In this document: positions 9,483-17,891 of the stretch, one piece after another
How the letters are laid out: every line of letters begins with the position of its first letter
Position numbering within the stretch: the first letter of the stretch is position 1
Source of the DNA: Novipirellula galeiformis
GTDB taxonomy: Bacteria; Planctomycetota; Planctomycetia; Pirellulales; Pirellulaceae
DNA: 64,000 bases
Reading direction: 5' to 3'
Assembly: GCF_007860095.1 (NCBI RefSeq)
Contig: NZ_SJPT01000003.1
Location: forward strand, 145,764-209,763
Position numbers and translations under genes: made by a program
Notes under the pieces: model-generated
What the model was told of the DNA's origin: nothing
Seen by the model: the letters and a program-made list of their open reading frames with translations, nothing else
Database searches by the model: none

Positions 9483-10766
9483 TTAGTTATCGATACAGGT
9501 TTCCAAGAAACGGGCGAGACGGTGGAAGTCGCTGCCTTGCTCGATAAAGCGAACCTTGGTGACCAAGGTTTCGGGATCGACAAGTTTTTCGAACGGAACG
9601 AAGTGCAAATCGAACTGTCCGCTGACCGAAACCATGACGCCGTTGAGTCGCTCTTCGACCAGGGCGCGGTAGGCACCGACACCGAGTTGCGAGCCGAGCA
9701 TGACGTCGTAGGCTTGCGGAGGTGCACAACGAGCTTCGTAACCCAGTTGCAATCCGTTGACCTTGCGTGTCTTTCCGGTGCGTTCGTTGTATCGCTCGCT
9801 GATCATCGCGGACATCATTGACGACAAATTGATCGACGAGATGTTGATGTGTCCATGGTCATCGCGGCTGACGCCTTCGAGGTACTTCGTCGGCAGGTAC
9901 TCGGCCATGCCTTCGGCGATCACGATGGTTCCGTATTGGCGACCTTCGCGTTCGCGAGCGAGCATCATGTCGACCATTCGATCGATGACTCGGTCAAGCG
10001 CCATCACCTTGCGAGATTCGCCGGTTTCTTGGTTGACGATTTCTTCGTCAGCCAACGCGCCACAAATATCTTCGACACTCAACACCATGCTGGCTTCGCC
10101 GGCGATCGCGGCGCCGTAAGCGAGCCATCCGGCGCTGCGTCCCATCGCTTCGCAGAGGAAATACGACCGACCGGCGGCAGCGTCAAAGTTCAGGTTGCGA
10201 ATTTCTTCGGCCAAGGTTTCCACGGCGGTGAAGAAGCCGAACGTAAAGTCGATCCCCGAGTAATCGTTGTCGATGGTTTTGGGCAGATGCACAATCGGGA
10301 AACGTCGCGCGTCAACGGGCAAGTTGTCTTGGAACAACTTCAGTTTGTTGGCGGTCTTGAGCGTGTCATCGCCACCGATCGAGATCAGGGCGTCGACTTC
10401 GAGCGAGCAGAGACCTTCGTACACGCGTCGCAGCGGGGCGACGAGCTCGGGGTCTTTCAGATGTGCTGGCGAGCTGACGTGTTTGCCGGGGTTGGTGCGG
10501 GCCGTGCCGATCATGATCCCGCGACTCGAGCGTGCATTGGTCAGCGAATCGTGAGTGAAACGGATGTAGTCGGCGCCTTCTTGCAGCGGGCCTGCGGCGG
10601 TGTATTCCGCGAGTCGGCTGTAACCATGCTTGATTCCGAAGACCTGAGCCCCTTCTTCGAGAAACGAAAAGGCGGCGGTCGAAATCACTGCATTGGCCGC
10701 CGGTGCGGGACCGCCTGCGAACAAGATGGCAACGCGTTTGATATCCACAATTTGTTGATTGGCCAT
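9483..10766 (-). CDS. pfp: 6-phosphofructokinase, pyrophosphate-dependent type
   Basis: 427-residue phosphofructokinase-superfamily enzyme, phosphorylating fructose 6-phosphate to fructose 1,6-bisphosphate in the cytoplasm. The phosphoryl-donor site reads GGDDT instead of the GGDGS of ATP-dependent enzymes, and the catalytic loop is PKTIDND with Lys instead of Gly. By established family rules both point to pyrophosphate as donor, which would make the step reversible. An N-terminal LFAGGPAPAANAVI glycine loop and an AMGRSAGWLAYG substrate segment are also seen. The start Met gives the expected N terminus. It stands alone and has a strong terminator. Donor specificity is inferred, not measured. 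Confidence 0.9.
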   Translation of the reverse strand: MANQQIVDIKRVAILFAGGPAPAANAVISTAAFSFLEEGAQVFGIKHGYSRLAEYTAAGPLQEGADYIRFTHDSLTNARSSRGIMIGTARTNPGKHVSSPAHLKDPELVAPLRRVYEGLCSLEVDALISIGGDDTLKTANKLKLFQDNLPVDARRFPIVHLPKTIDNDYSGIDFTFGFFTAVETLAEEIRNLNFDAAAGRSYFLCEAMGRSAGWLAYGAAIAGEASMVLSVEDICGALADEEIVNQETGESRKVMALDRVIDRMVDMMLAREREGRQYGTIVIAEGMAEYLPTKYLEGVSRDDHGHINISSINLSSMMSAMISERYNERTGKTRKVNGLQLGYEARCAPPQAYDVMLGSQLGVGAYRALVEERLNGVMVSVSGQFDLHFVPFEKLVDPETLVTKVRFIEQGSDFHRLARFLETCIDN

Positions 10767-11032
10767 GGAGCGATTTCGTTTGTTGGTAAGGAGTTAAGTG
10801 GTGGGGAACAGCTCAATGCTTCACCGCCGATTTTAGGGATCGTTGGCTTTTCGCCAAGATGGGAGGAATTCGGCTCGGAGGGAGATCCCCTGTGGAGTGG
10901 GTCGAGTGAGGCAGCGTGGTTGCCATTGCGCGGCGGGTAAGGCAACACGTCGCGCCTTGGCATTGAAAATGAGCGTGATCGTAAAATGAGCATGATCGAA
11001 TTTGCTTCGATCGCGACCCCAAAGCGGTCTCG

Positions 11033-11659
11033 CTATGCATCCCAGAGCAACGCTTCTTCGATCGCGGCCTCGTATTCCAAGTCGGTCAGTTCGAGGATTT
11101 CTCGCATTTCCGCCAAGATTTCGAGCTGTTTCGGTTCGAGTTTCCCCTCGGCCGATGCGGCTAAGAACATCGCTTGCAAGGCACGCATCCGCTGATCTTG
11201 GGTCCAGCCTCGCGAGGTCGTTAACACGTAGTTTTTGGCGAGGATTTTGTTTTCCCTAGCAATACTGCACAAACGTCCCAATTCTTCGCGATCGATGGGC
11301 TGCTCTAGCAGATGATTGGCGATCGTTTGCAAGGCATCAATCTCATTTTCGCTGATTTCGCCATCCGCCAGCACGACGAGCACCGCCGAGCGAATCGCTT
11401 CATCAAGAAATTGCGATTCGACGGTCGCTTCGTGGGTTTCACGATCCATGCTCAACACGCTCTGGTCCCACGTGCTGCGGCAACTGTCGCATTGCACGAA
11501 CTCTTCGGCCGCACCGATCGGCACGGTGGGGACGAAATAAAGCGTTAAAAAGGGGCGTCGGGCACGCAAACGAAACGATTGCGGTGTCCGACAGGCCGGG
11601 CAGTAAAAATTGCCACGATCACGCGTCCGCGTCAAATTCATCGTGCCAATGAGGATCAT
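11033..11659 (-). CDS. Zinc-ribbon protein with TerB-like C-terminal domain
   Basis: 208-residue soluble protein. Residues about 18-65 hold a zinc ribbon with two CxxC pairs (CPAC and CDSC). This is followed by an all-helical region rich in acidic residues (VLVVLADGEISENEIDAL, and later FLAASAEGKLEPKQLEIL) that looks like the paired helices of TerB/DjlA-N domains. TerB-like domains may bind metal and are often linked to envelope stress, but the role here is unknown. The frame opens 15 codons earlier; I chose Met 11659 because the upstream residues are not conserved-looking. It is monocistronic, between the PPi-PFK and flagellar genes. Confidence 0.7.
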   Translation of the reverse strand: MILIGTMNLTRTRDRGNFYCPACRTPQSFRLRARRPFLTLYFVPTVPIGAAEEFVQCDSCRSTWDQSVLSMDRETHEATVESQFLDEAIRSAVLVVLADGEISENEIDALQTIANHLLEQPIDREELGRLCSIARENKILAKNYVLTTSRGWTQDQRMRALQAMFLAASAEGKLEPKQLEILAEMREILELTDLEYEAAIEEALLWDA

Positions 11660-11923
11660 ATTGAGAACGGGGAAATGAGGAATCGGAGAGGGGAGACGCC
11701 ACAAGATTCAGAATGGGTAGTTTACCAAGTGTTTAACGGTTAGTTGGGTCTATGACGGGACGGATTAGCGTGATTGGACGGATCACGACGGATTGATTGG
11801 GGGCAAATCAGGCGAAGTTCCGAATAAGAGCGATAACAAGTGAAGCTTTCTCTTTCATTTTAAGTTCGCTCGCCCACTTTAGGCGTCGTTCGCCCCGCGA
11901 TCGACGCCGCAACGTAACGCACC

Positions 11924-13879
11924 ATGTCCATTCTTCCCGTCTCGGCAAATCGAACGAACACTCCGTTGATGAATCAGCGGATGTTGTTCCAGCTCAACGC
12001 AGATCAGCTTGCGCTACAACACCAGTACGATCAACTATCGTCGGGACGCAGCGTGTTGAAGATTTCGGACAATCCGGCTGCCGCGAACCGCGCGTTGGGG
12101 CTCAACCGCGGCATCGACCATGGCAACCAAATGGTGCGCAATGCGAATTCGACGATCGGCTACTACGATACGGCCGATCGTTCGTTAGCCAGCGTCGACA
12201 ACGCGTTGATTACCGCTCGGGCAACGGCGGTTCAAGGTGTGGAGACGATCAATTCGCAAGACGAACGCGACGCGATGGCATTAACGATTCGCGAAACGAT
12301 CAATAACGTCTTTGCGGCGGGTAACGCGATGTTCCGCGACCAACAATTGTTGGGCGGAATTTTGAACGATGGGAATGCCTACAATTTCGTTGACGGTGAC
12401 ATCGTTTACTCGGGCCGAGACGCGATCGGCCAGACGATGCTCGGCTCGGGAGAGTTATCGGCATTGAACGCCACGGCCGCTGAATCACTGGGGACCAACA
12501 ACGTCTTTTTGAAGGGCGAACCGCTCGGCGCGGCACTCGACTACAACACCCGCTTGGTCGATATGCGAGGCGGTATCGGCGTCGCCCCAGGGGTGATTGA
12601 ATTGTCCGGCGGCGAGGGTTCGGTCCAGGTCGATTTGAGTAACGCGGCGACGATTGGTGACGTTGCCGACGTGCTTTCAAAAGTCCAATTGGATGGACGC
12701 CCCTTGTCGGTGACGATCGGCGACGATTCGCTAAAGATCGCTTACGCCGATGATTTGCCGGGCACGTTGGCGATCCAAGACACCAAGGGCAGCACGCTCG
12801 CACGGGATCTATCGATTTTGAATCCAGGCGGTTTGACCGCGCCACCCATCATCGGGGATCGATTGACCCCACGCTTGACCACCAACACCAAGATTGAAGA
12901 CTTGGCGTTCGGTGCCGGGATCGATTTGAGCGGGGGCATCACGATCAAACAAGGCAACCAGAGTTTTGCGATCGATTTTTCGGAAGCCAAAACGATGGGC
13001 GATGTGTTGATTGCGATCAACCGCAGCGGTGCCGATGTGCACGCCGAACTAAATGATACCGATGGCAGCATTCAATTGCGTGCGTTGCGCAGCGGTGTCG
13101 ATTATTCGGTGGGCGAAAATGGTCAATCGGCGGCGCAGGAATTGGGGATTCGCTCGGCAACCGAAAACACCACGCTGAAGGAACTCGGACGCGGACGCGG
13201 CGTCGTGCTCAACCCCAATAGCGAAGATCTCGTCATCACCCGTCCTGATGGCGTCGTCCTCAGTTTGGACCTCGAGGGTGCCGAGACGATTGATGATGTC
13301 ATTCAATTAATTCGCAACCATCCGAACAACCAAGATACCTCGCGGATCCTGGTCGGTTTGAACACGATCGGCAACGGGATTGAATTGCAAGCACCGCCGG
13401 GGGCCGAACCGATGTCGATTCGCCAACCGCAATGGAGTAACGCTGGCACGCGATTGGGGTTGATCCCCGAGGGGCAAAGCGAAGCGTTTGGAGAAACGGT
13501 CGGTAGCGTGAACCAGATTGCCGGTGAGGACTATATGCCTCGCGACGCGGGGGGGGCACTCGACACACTGCTGCGACTCGAAACGGCGATTCGCGACGGG
13601 GATATCCCTGAGATCGAACGTTTACAAGCGCGCGTGGATGCCGACCTCGACCGAGCCAGTCGGACACGGGGTCGGATCGGCGTCTGGACGCGGAACTTGC
13701 AAGATTTGAAAGACGCATCGGAAACGACGGTGATTCAGTTAAAGGATCAATTGTCCAACGAGGTTGACGCCGATTTGGCGACCTTGATCAGCGAATTGAG
13801 CCAACGACAACTCTCGATTGACGCATCGATGCGGATCATTGGCCAAGCTTCACAAACGACGGTGCTGAACTACTTGTAA
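11924..13879 (+). CDS. flgL: Flagellar hook-associated protein 3 (FlgL), enlarged
   Basis: 651-residue hook-filament junction protein, about twice the size of enterobacterial FlgL. The N terminus matches the flagellin/FlgL D0-D1 helices (LNADQLALQHQYDQLSSGR, ISDNPAAANRALGL), and the C terminus has the matching helix ending in a Leu (QASQTTVLNYL). The extra length lies in the middle: three repeated modules of about 40 residues with the pattern GxG(V/I)...G.I.I...G....DLS.A.TI.DV. They resemble flagellin hook-IN motifs and are encoded near 12555-12680, 12880-13020 and 13180-13310. They probably form the surface-exposed domain. FliW follows directly on the same strand. Short 3' repeats lie at 13877-13894 and 13949-13979. 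Confidence 0.92.
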   Translation: MSILPVSANRTNTPLMNQRMLFQLNADQLALQHQYDQLSSGRSVLKISDNPAAANRALGLNRGIDHGNQMVRNANSTIGYYDTADRSLASVDNALITARATAVQGVETINSQDERDAMALTIRETINNVFAAGNAMFRDQQLLGGILNDGNAYNFVDGDIVYSGRDAIGQTMLGSGELSALNATAAESLGTNNVFLKGEPLGAALDYNTRLVDMRGGIGVAPGVIELSGGEGSVQVDLSNAATIGDVADVLSKVQLDGRPLSVTIGDDSLKIAYADDLPGTLAIQDTKGSTLARDLSILNPGGLTAPPIIGDRLTPRLTTNTKIEDLAFGAGIDLSGGITIKQGNQSFAIDFSEAKTMGDVLIAINRSGADVHAELNDTDGSIQLRALRSGVDYSVGENGQSAAQELGIRSATENTTLKELGRGRGVVLNPNSEDLVITRPDGVVLSLDLEGAETIDDVIQLIRNHPNNQDTSRILVGLNTIGNGIELQAPPGAEPMSIRQPQWSNAGTRLGLIPEGQSEAFGETVGSVNQIAGEDYMPRDAGGALDTLLRLETAIRDGDIPEIERLQARVDADLDRASRTRGRIGVWTRNLQDLKDASETTVIQLKDQLSNEVDADLATLISELSQRQLSIDASMRIIGQASQTTVLNYL

Positions 13880-14005
13880 CGATTTTAACGATTCGTTTCA
13901 TTTTGATGGTGGCGCCGCCGATAAAGAGAGTGGAAGGTTTTTGCAGAGACCTTTCTGTCATACACAGGCCTTTCTGTCAAAAAGCCCCACGGTTATCGGG
14001 AACGA

Positions 14006-14473
14006 ATGGACATGAGAATCGACACGAATCGTTTTGGAACGTTGCAGATCAACGCAGACGAGTTGTTTCTCTTCCCTCAGGGGTTGATTGGCATGGAAAC
14101 GCTTCGCCAGTGGGCGTTGCTGCCGGACCCCGAGAGTCCGTCGGTGGCATGGCTGCAAAGCGTCTCGCGCAGCGACCGTGCGATTCCGTTGGTCAGCCCT
14201 CGTGCGTTCTTTCCCGATTATCGAATCCACCTCCGGCGACGTGAGCTGAGCGGTCTTCATTTGCGCAGCGACTCGGAAATGTACGTGATGACGACCGTCT
14301 CAGGACGCGAAGGAAATATGACGACCAACCTTCGCGCCCCCATCTTGTTGAACTTGCTCCACCGGTTGGGATGCCAAGTGATCGCGGACAACGAGTTGCC
14401 GATCCAGCAGAGTCTGAGCATCGCTCACGCTACGATCGGTGCGAGCGCGTCCCCCCTCCGCCAAGCGGCCTAA
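14006..14473 (+). CDS. fliW: Flagellar assembly factor FliW
   Basis: 155-residue cytoplasmic protein of the FliW family, which binds flagellin and antagonises the translational repressor CsrA. The conserved features are the N-terminal [20 protein letters not shown] segment and the central [21 protein letters not shown] region, where FliW proteins have the (W)LQS and F.V.P motifs. It lies 126 bp downstream of flgL on the same strand, the usual genomic context. The csrA gene that normally follows is not present in this window. An alternative start is the Met two codons in. A 13-14-bp tandem repeat follows the gene. Confidence 0.92.
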   Translation: MDMRIDTNRFGTLQINADELFLFPQGLIGMETLRQWALLPDPESPSVAWLQSVSRSDRAIPLVSPRAFFPDYRIHLRRRELSGLHLRSDSEMYVMTTVSGREGNMTTNLRAPILLNLLHRLGCQVIADNELPIQQSLSIAHATIGASASPLRQAA

Positions 14474-14804
14474 TCGCCACTTGCGGCGATTCGCATGCCC
14501 GACGCGCGGCGTGCTCATCGAGCTGGCCTGTTGAGCTAGCCTGTGAAGCTGGGCTATTGAAGCTGGCCTATCGAGCTGGGCTATCGAAGCTGGCCCAACC
14601 AGCTGTCGATTGGGCCGGTCCGTTGCCCGAGGGAGCGATGCTGGCCCTCGACATGGCTGTAAGTCGCTGAGATCTTCACTACGGCCACGACAACGCTGTT
14701 GGATCTTCCTGAAGATCCGCAAGTGCCTTAAGCTGTGTCAATCACGTTGCCCCCAGGGGGTCCACCGTTGAACGCAAGCGCACCGCACGAGAGAAGACAG
14801 CAAT
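14474..14804. other. Intergenic region with tandem repeat, fliW to zwf
   Basis: No supported gene and no CsrA frame. It contains the tandem repeat at 14521-14596 and presumably the zwf promoter. Confidence 0.6.
14521..14596. repeat. Degenerate 13-14-bp tandem repeat after fliW
   Basis: Five to six imperfect copies of agctggcctatcg (variants agctagcctgtga, agctgggctattga). It begins 48 nt after the fliW stop codon. Confidence 0.85.
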
Positions 14805-16256
14805 ATGGCACATACCATCGTAATTTTTGGCGCCTCAGGCGACTTGACCAGCCGGAAACTGATTCCGGCGTTGTATGTCATGTTTACCAAAAAGCGATTG
14901 CCCGAGGGCTCTCGGATCGTGGGGGTTTCTCGCAGCCATTTTGAGCACGAGCAGTGGCGTGAATTGTTGCGATCGACCACGGAGCAATTCGCTGGCGAGG
15001 CGTTTAATGCCGAGACCTGGAATCGCTTCAGTGAGAACGTGTTCTATCAGGCGGGGGACATCAAGGATCCCGATGACTTCCGAAGTCTCGCATCCTTCCT
15101 TGAAACGATCGAACCGCAAGAGAACTCTGGCCGGGTCTACTACTTGTCGACCATGCCGCAATTGTACGAAGAAGCGATCAAACAACTCGGTGCTGCGGGA
15201 TTAGCCGACGACACGGATGGCTTCCGCCGGGTGATCATTGAAAAGCCGTTCGGCACCGATTTGCAAACGGCTCAAAACTTGAACCGTTCGATCCACACCG
15301 TCTTTCGTGAAGACCAGATCTATCGCATCGATCATTATCTCGGCAAGGAGACGGTCCAGAACATCTTTGCGTTGCGGTTTGCCAACAGTATTTTCGAGCC
15401 AATTTGGAATCGCCGGTACGTCGACAACATCCAAATCACGGCAGCCGAAGAGGTCATGATTGGTCGCCGAGCGGGTTATTATGACACGTCAGGCATTTTG
15501 CGTGACATGTTCCAGAATCACATTCTACAGTTGATGATGATCACCGCGATGGAACCGCCGGCGCGTTACGATGCCGCGATGGTGCGTGACGAGAAAGTCA
15601 AAGTGTTGCACAGTATTCGGCGGATGACCGGCGGCGACTTTGCCGCGAACACGGTGCGTGGCCAATACGATGGCTATTTGAACGAAGAGGGTGTGCCCAA
15701 AGGAAGCCAAACCGAAACCTTTGCCGCGATCAAGCTGTATTGTGACAATTGGCGTTGGAAGGGAGTTCCGTTCTACCTGCGAAGTGGCAAAGGCATGTCC
15801 TGTCGCACGACACAGATTGTGATCCAGTTCAAGAATGTGCCGCACATTTTGTTTGGCGAAAAAACGCGAGAGCCTTTGGGCAATCGTTTGGTGATTCAGG
15901 TCCAACCGGCCGAAGGCATCCAATTGCACTTTGAAACCAAGGTGCCTGATTCGGAAATGAAGACGCGGACGAGCACGATGGACTTTAGTTTCCGCCATGC
16001 CCCGGGTGGCAATTCGATGCCAGATGCTTACCAACGCTTGCTGGTGGATTCATTAACCGGAGACGCGAGTCTGTTTGCTCGAAGCGATGAAGTCGAATTG
16101 GCGTGGGGAATCATTGACCCGATCATCGCAGCTTGGCGAAGTCCCGCGGCGCCTGATTTGTTCACCTACGAGCCAGGGCTGTGGGGACCGGACGAAGCGA
16201 AATCGTGGATGCAGAACCAGCATCGCGAATGGTTCGACGTCTGTCCCGTGCTCTAA
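14805..16256 (+). CDS. zwf: Glucose-6-phosphate 1-dehydrogenase
   Basis: 483-residue cytoplasmic enzyme that oxidises glucose 6-phosphate to 6-phosphogluconolactone with NADP or NAD, the entry to the oxidative pentose-phosphate pathway. The N-terminal nucleotide-binding loop GASGDLTSRKLIP and the active-site signature RIDHYLGKETVQN with the catalytic His are intact. The C-terminal substrate and structural region (FRHAPGGNSMPDAYQRLL) is typical. The length is normal for the family and the start is unambiguous. It is not next to pgl or gnd here. A PPi-PFK and glgB nearby place it in a loose sugar-phosphate neighbourhood. The last codons and the stop are partly duplicated at 16245-16282. Confidence 0.97.
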   Translation: MAHTIVIFGASGDLTSRKLIPALYVMFTKKRLPEGSRIVGVSRSHFEHEQWRELLRSTTEQFAGEAFNAETWNRFSENVFYQAGDIKDPDDFRSLASFLETIEPQENSGRVYYLSTMPQLYEEAIKQLGAAGLADDTDGFRRVIIEKPFGTDLQTAQNLNRSIHTVFREDQIYRIDHYLGKETVQNIFALRFANSIFEPIWNRRYVDNIQITAAEEVMIGRRAGYYDTSGILRDMFQNHILQLMMITAMEPPARYDAAMVRDEKVKVLHSIRRMTGGDFAANTVRGQYDGYLNEEGVPKGSQTETFAAIKLYCDNWRWKGVPFYLRSGKGMSCRTTQIVIQFKNVPHILFGEKTREPLGNRLVIQVQPAEGIQLHFETKVPDSEMKTRTSTMDFSFRHAPGGNSMPDAYQRLLVDSLTGDASLFARSDEVELAWGIIDPIIAAWRSPAAPDLFTYEPGLWGPDEAKSWMQNQHREWFDVCPVL

Positions 16257-16282
16257 ACCGCTGGCCTGTGCTCTACCGCTGG
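16245..16282. repeat. Tandem duplication across the zwf stop codon
   Basis: Copy 1 (16245-16264) contains the zwf stop codon; copy 2 (16265-16282) repeats it with two changes. The shared core is gtgctcta..ccgctgg. Confidence 0.8.
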
Positions 16283-16413
16283 CGGAGCAGTCCTTTGGCA
16301 TCACTCGACTAACGGCAAGCCGATCCTAGGGGAGCCGTCCGGATTTGTCTTTATCCGCCGTGTTGCCCCGACGCTCGCCATCGTCTGGGCGCTCGCCATT
16401 ATCAGCGTTCGCC

Positions 16414-16475
16414 CATCTTTCACCTTGGGCATCTTTCACCTTGGGCATCTTTCACCTTGGGCATCTTTCACCTTG
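16414..16475. repeat. 16-bp tandem repeat, four copies
   Basis: The unit catctttcaccttggg is repeated nearly perfectly at 16414, 16430, 16446 and 16462, the last copy incomplete. Confidence 0.95.
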
Positions 16476-16619
16476 GCTCAGTGTGATGGTCTACCGAGCG
16501 GGTGCATCGTTGGGCATTTTCGCTGGCCCCCCAAGCGGCATTTCCATCAAGCGGTGCCGTCTGGGCGTTGGATGATCGCAGGGCTGTCATTCTCGACATC
16601 TCAAACGCCCCCTGCCGCC

Positions 16620-16734
16620 CTTCTCTCCTCCTCTCCTTCTCTCCTCCTCTCCTTCTCTCCTTGTCTCCTTGTCTCCTTGTCCCCTTGTCTCCTTGTCTCC
16701 TTGTCTCCTTGTCCCCCTCCCACTCCCCCCTTTC
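16620..16734. repeat. Polypyrimidine tandem-repeat tract
   Basis: C/T-rich tract made first of ctccttct/ctcctcct units and then about eight copies of the octamer ctccttgt, with ccccttgt variants. It is the reverse complement of the octamer family at 3589-3672. Confidence 0.92.
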
Positions 16735-17001
16735 CGCTACCGGTTATCGCGGTCGCATCTGTCCTAGCGGGGCGAGTGAAACCAGGTTGACTTTTTCACC
16801 CAGTCAAGGTTTGGCGAATAGGTCGAGTTTGTCGAAGCCACATCTATCACCCGTCATGGGCTGACATTGATTCGTAGCAATGTCGATTCGATGACGTCGG
16901 TGCGCTTGATGGATCGAACCTCCCAATACGTCGGGTTTGGCAAGATCAAGGCATGATCGCCCCCAACCCTATGACCCATCCTGTTGGAAATTTCAGTCGT
17001 G

Positions 17002-17706
17002 ATGCTTCAATCAATCGATGCGACATCGCCCCCCGTTGTGCCCGGCACAAGCGGTGATGTCGCCCAAGACCTGTCTCCCAGCGGTGACAAAGTCGACCTT
17101 CCAAGTGACAACATTGTCTCGGAGTATTTGCTCGTATGCGAAGCTCGTTCGACGACGCTTGTCGATGGCTTTTGGCAATTTTCGCTTGAGACCGCAGACG
17201 GTGAGTCTGTGCTCTCGGCGTATGACAACGAAGTGGGTGACTTGAACCGACTGACGTTGCTCGCCGCAGTCCGTGGACTCGAAGCCATCGAGGGTGCGTC
17301 AACGGTAACGTTGATCAGCAACAATCGATACTTGATTCGGTCGCTAGCCGATTCGCTGCCGCGATGGCGCGAAAACAATTTTGTCTGGGAACACTTTGGA
17401 CGTCGCATCGATGTTCAACATGCCGACCTTTGGCGTCGAGTGGATCGTGCGCTGCAGATCCATCGCGTCGAGGCGTGCTTAGTTTCATCACGATTGGTGA
17501 GTCCGGAGCGTCGTCGCTCGGAGGTCGCCCAAGATCCAAATGCTGCCCATATTCGAGTGGACTCGGCACACTCCTCCGTAGCCGCCCCCCACGCCAACAA
17601 ACAGCCAAACGATCGACTTCGTCAATGGCTTCTTGGCGGGGGAGCCTCATCGGGAAGTGCGCCGGCGCGACGCCGAATCCGCAGCGCTGATTTGCTCGAA
17701 TCGTAG
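17002..17706 (+). CDS. RNase H-fold protein lacking the catalytic acidic residues
   Basis: 234-residue protein whose middle (about residues 40-165) follows RNase HI by sequence order. It has a strand pair, then NRLTLLAAVRGLEAI where RNase HI has NRMELMAAI.ALEAL, then SNNRYLIRSL where RNase HI has TDSQYV..GI, and then ADLWRRVDRAL, matching VDLWQRLD.AL. At the catalytic positions the first Asp appears as Glu47, Glu48 of the E. coli enzyme appears as Thr85, and Asp70 appears as Asn107. The C-terminal HAGHxxNexcD box is absent. It is therefore probably not a nuclease and may bind RNA/DNA hybrids or have a new role. The tail is Arg/Ser-rich. I used the ATG at 17002 rather than an upstream TTG at 16984. 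It sits alone between zwf and glgB. Confidence 0.65.
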   Translation: MLQSIDATSPPVVPGTSGDVAQDLSPSGDKVDLPSDNIVSEYLLVCEARSTTLVDGFWQFSLETADGESVLSAYDNEVGDLNRLTLLAAVRGLEAIEGASTVTLISNNRYLIRSLADSLPRWRENNFVWEHFGRRIDVQHADLWRRVDRALQIHRVEACLVSSRLVSPERRRSEVAQDPNAAHIRVDSAHSSVAAPHANKQPNDRLRQWLLGGGASSGSAPARRRIRSADLLES

Positions 17707-17891
17707 CGAGCAAACGAGGGAACCATTTTAGCTGCCCGATTGTTCGTTGGCCGGCGCCTTTCATTGCGCGGCGACGGAAATCGGGCAGCTCAATCCCCCC
17801 TCCCTCGCGGTCTCTCGTTTCGTGCGAGAGGCGTTCCCAATCCATAAATCTACCCCATTAGCACGCATTTTTTTGTATTTCGGTATCCCAA

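Larger units (their letters stand above)
16283..17001. other. Intergenic region with two repeat tracts
   Basis: No supported gene. It holds the 16-bp tandem repeat at 16414-16475 and the polypyrimidine tract at 16620-16734. Frames crossing them encode only repeats such as SPWASFTLG and SPCLLVSL. Confidence 0.65.

Noticed and set aside
14474-14804. csrA gene next to fliW
   Set aside because: No frame resembling the MLVLSRK start of CsrA is present on either strand here.
16414-16475. Candidate CRISPR-like repeat array
   Set aside because: Copies are directly adjacent with no spacers and no cas genes nearby, so it is a simple tandem repeat. The same holds for the other tandem repeats listed.
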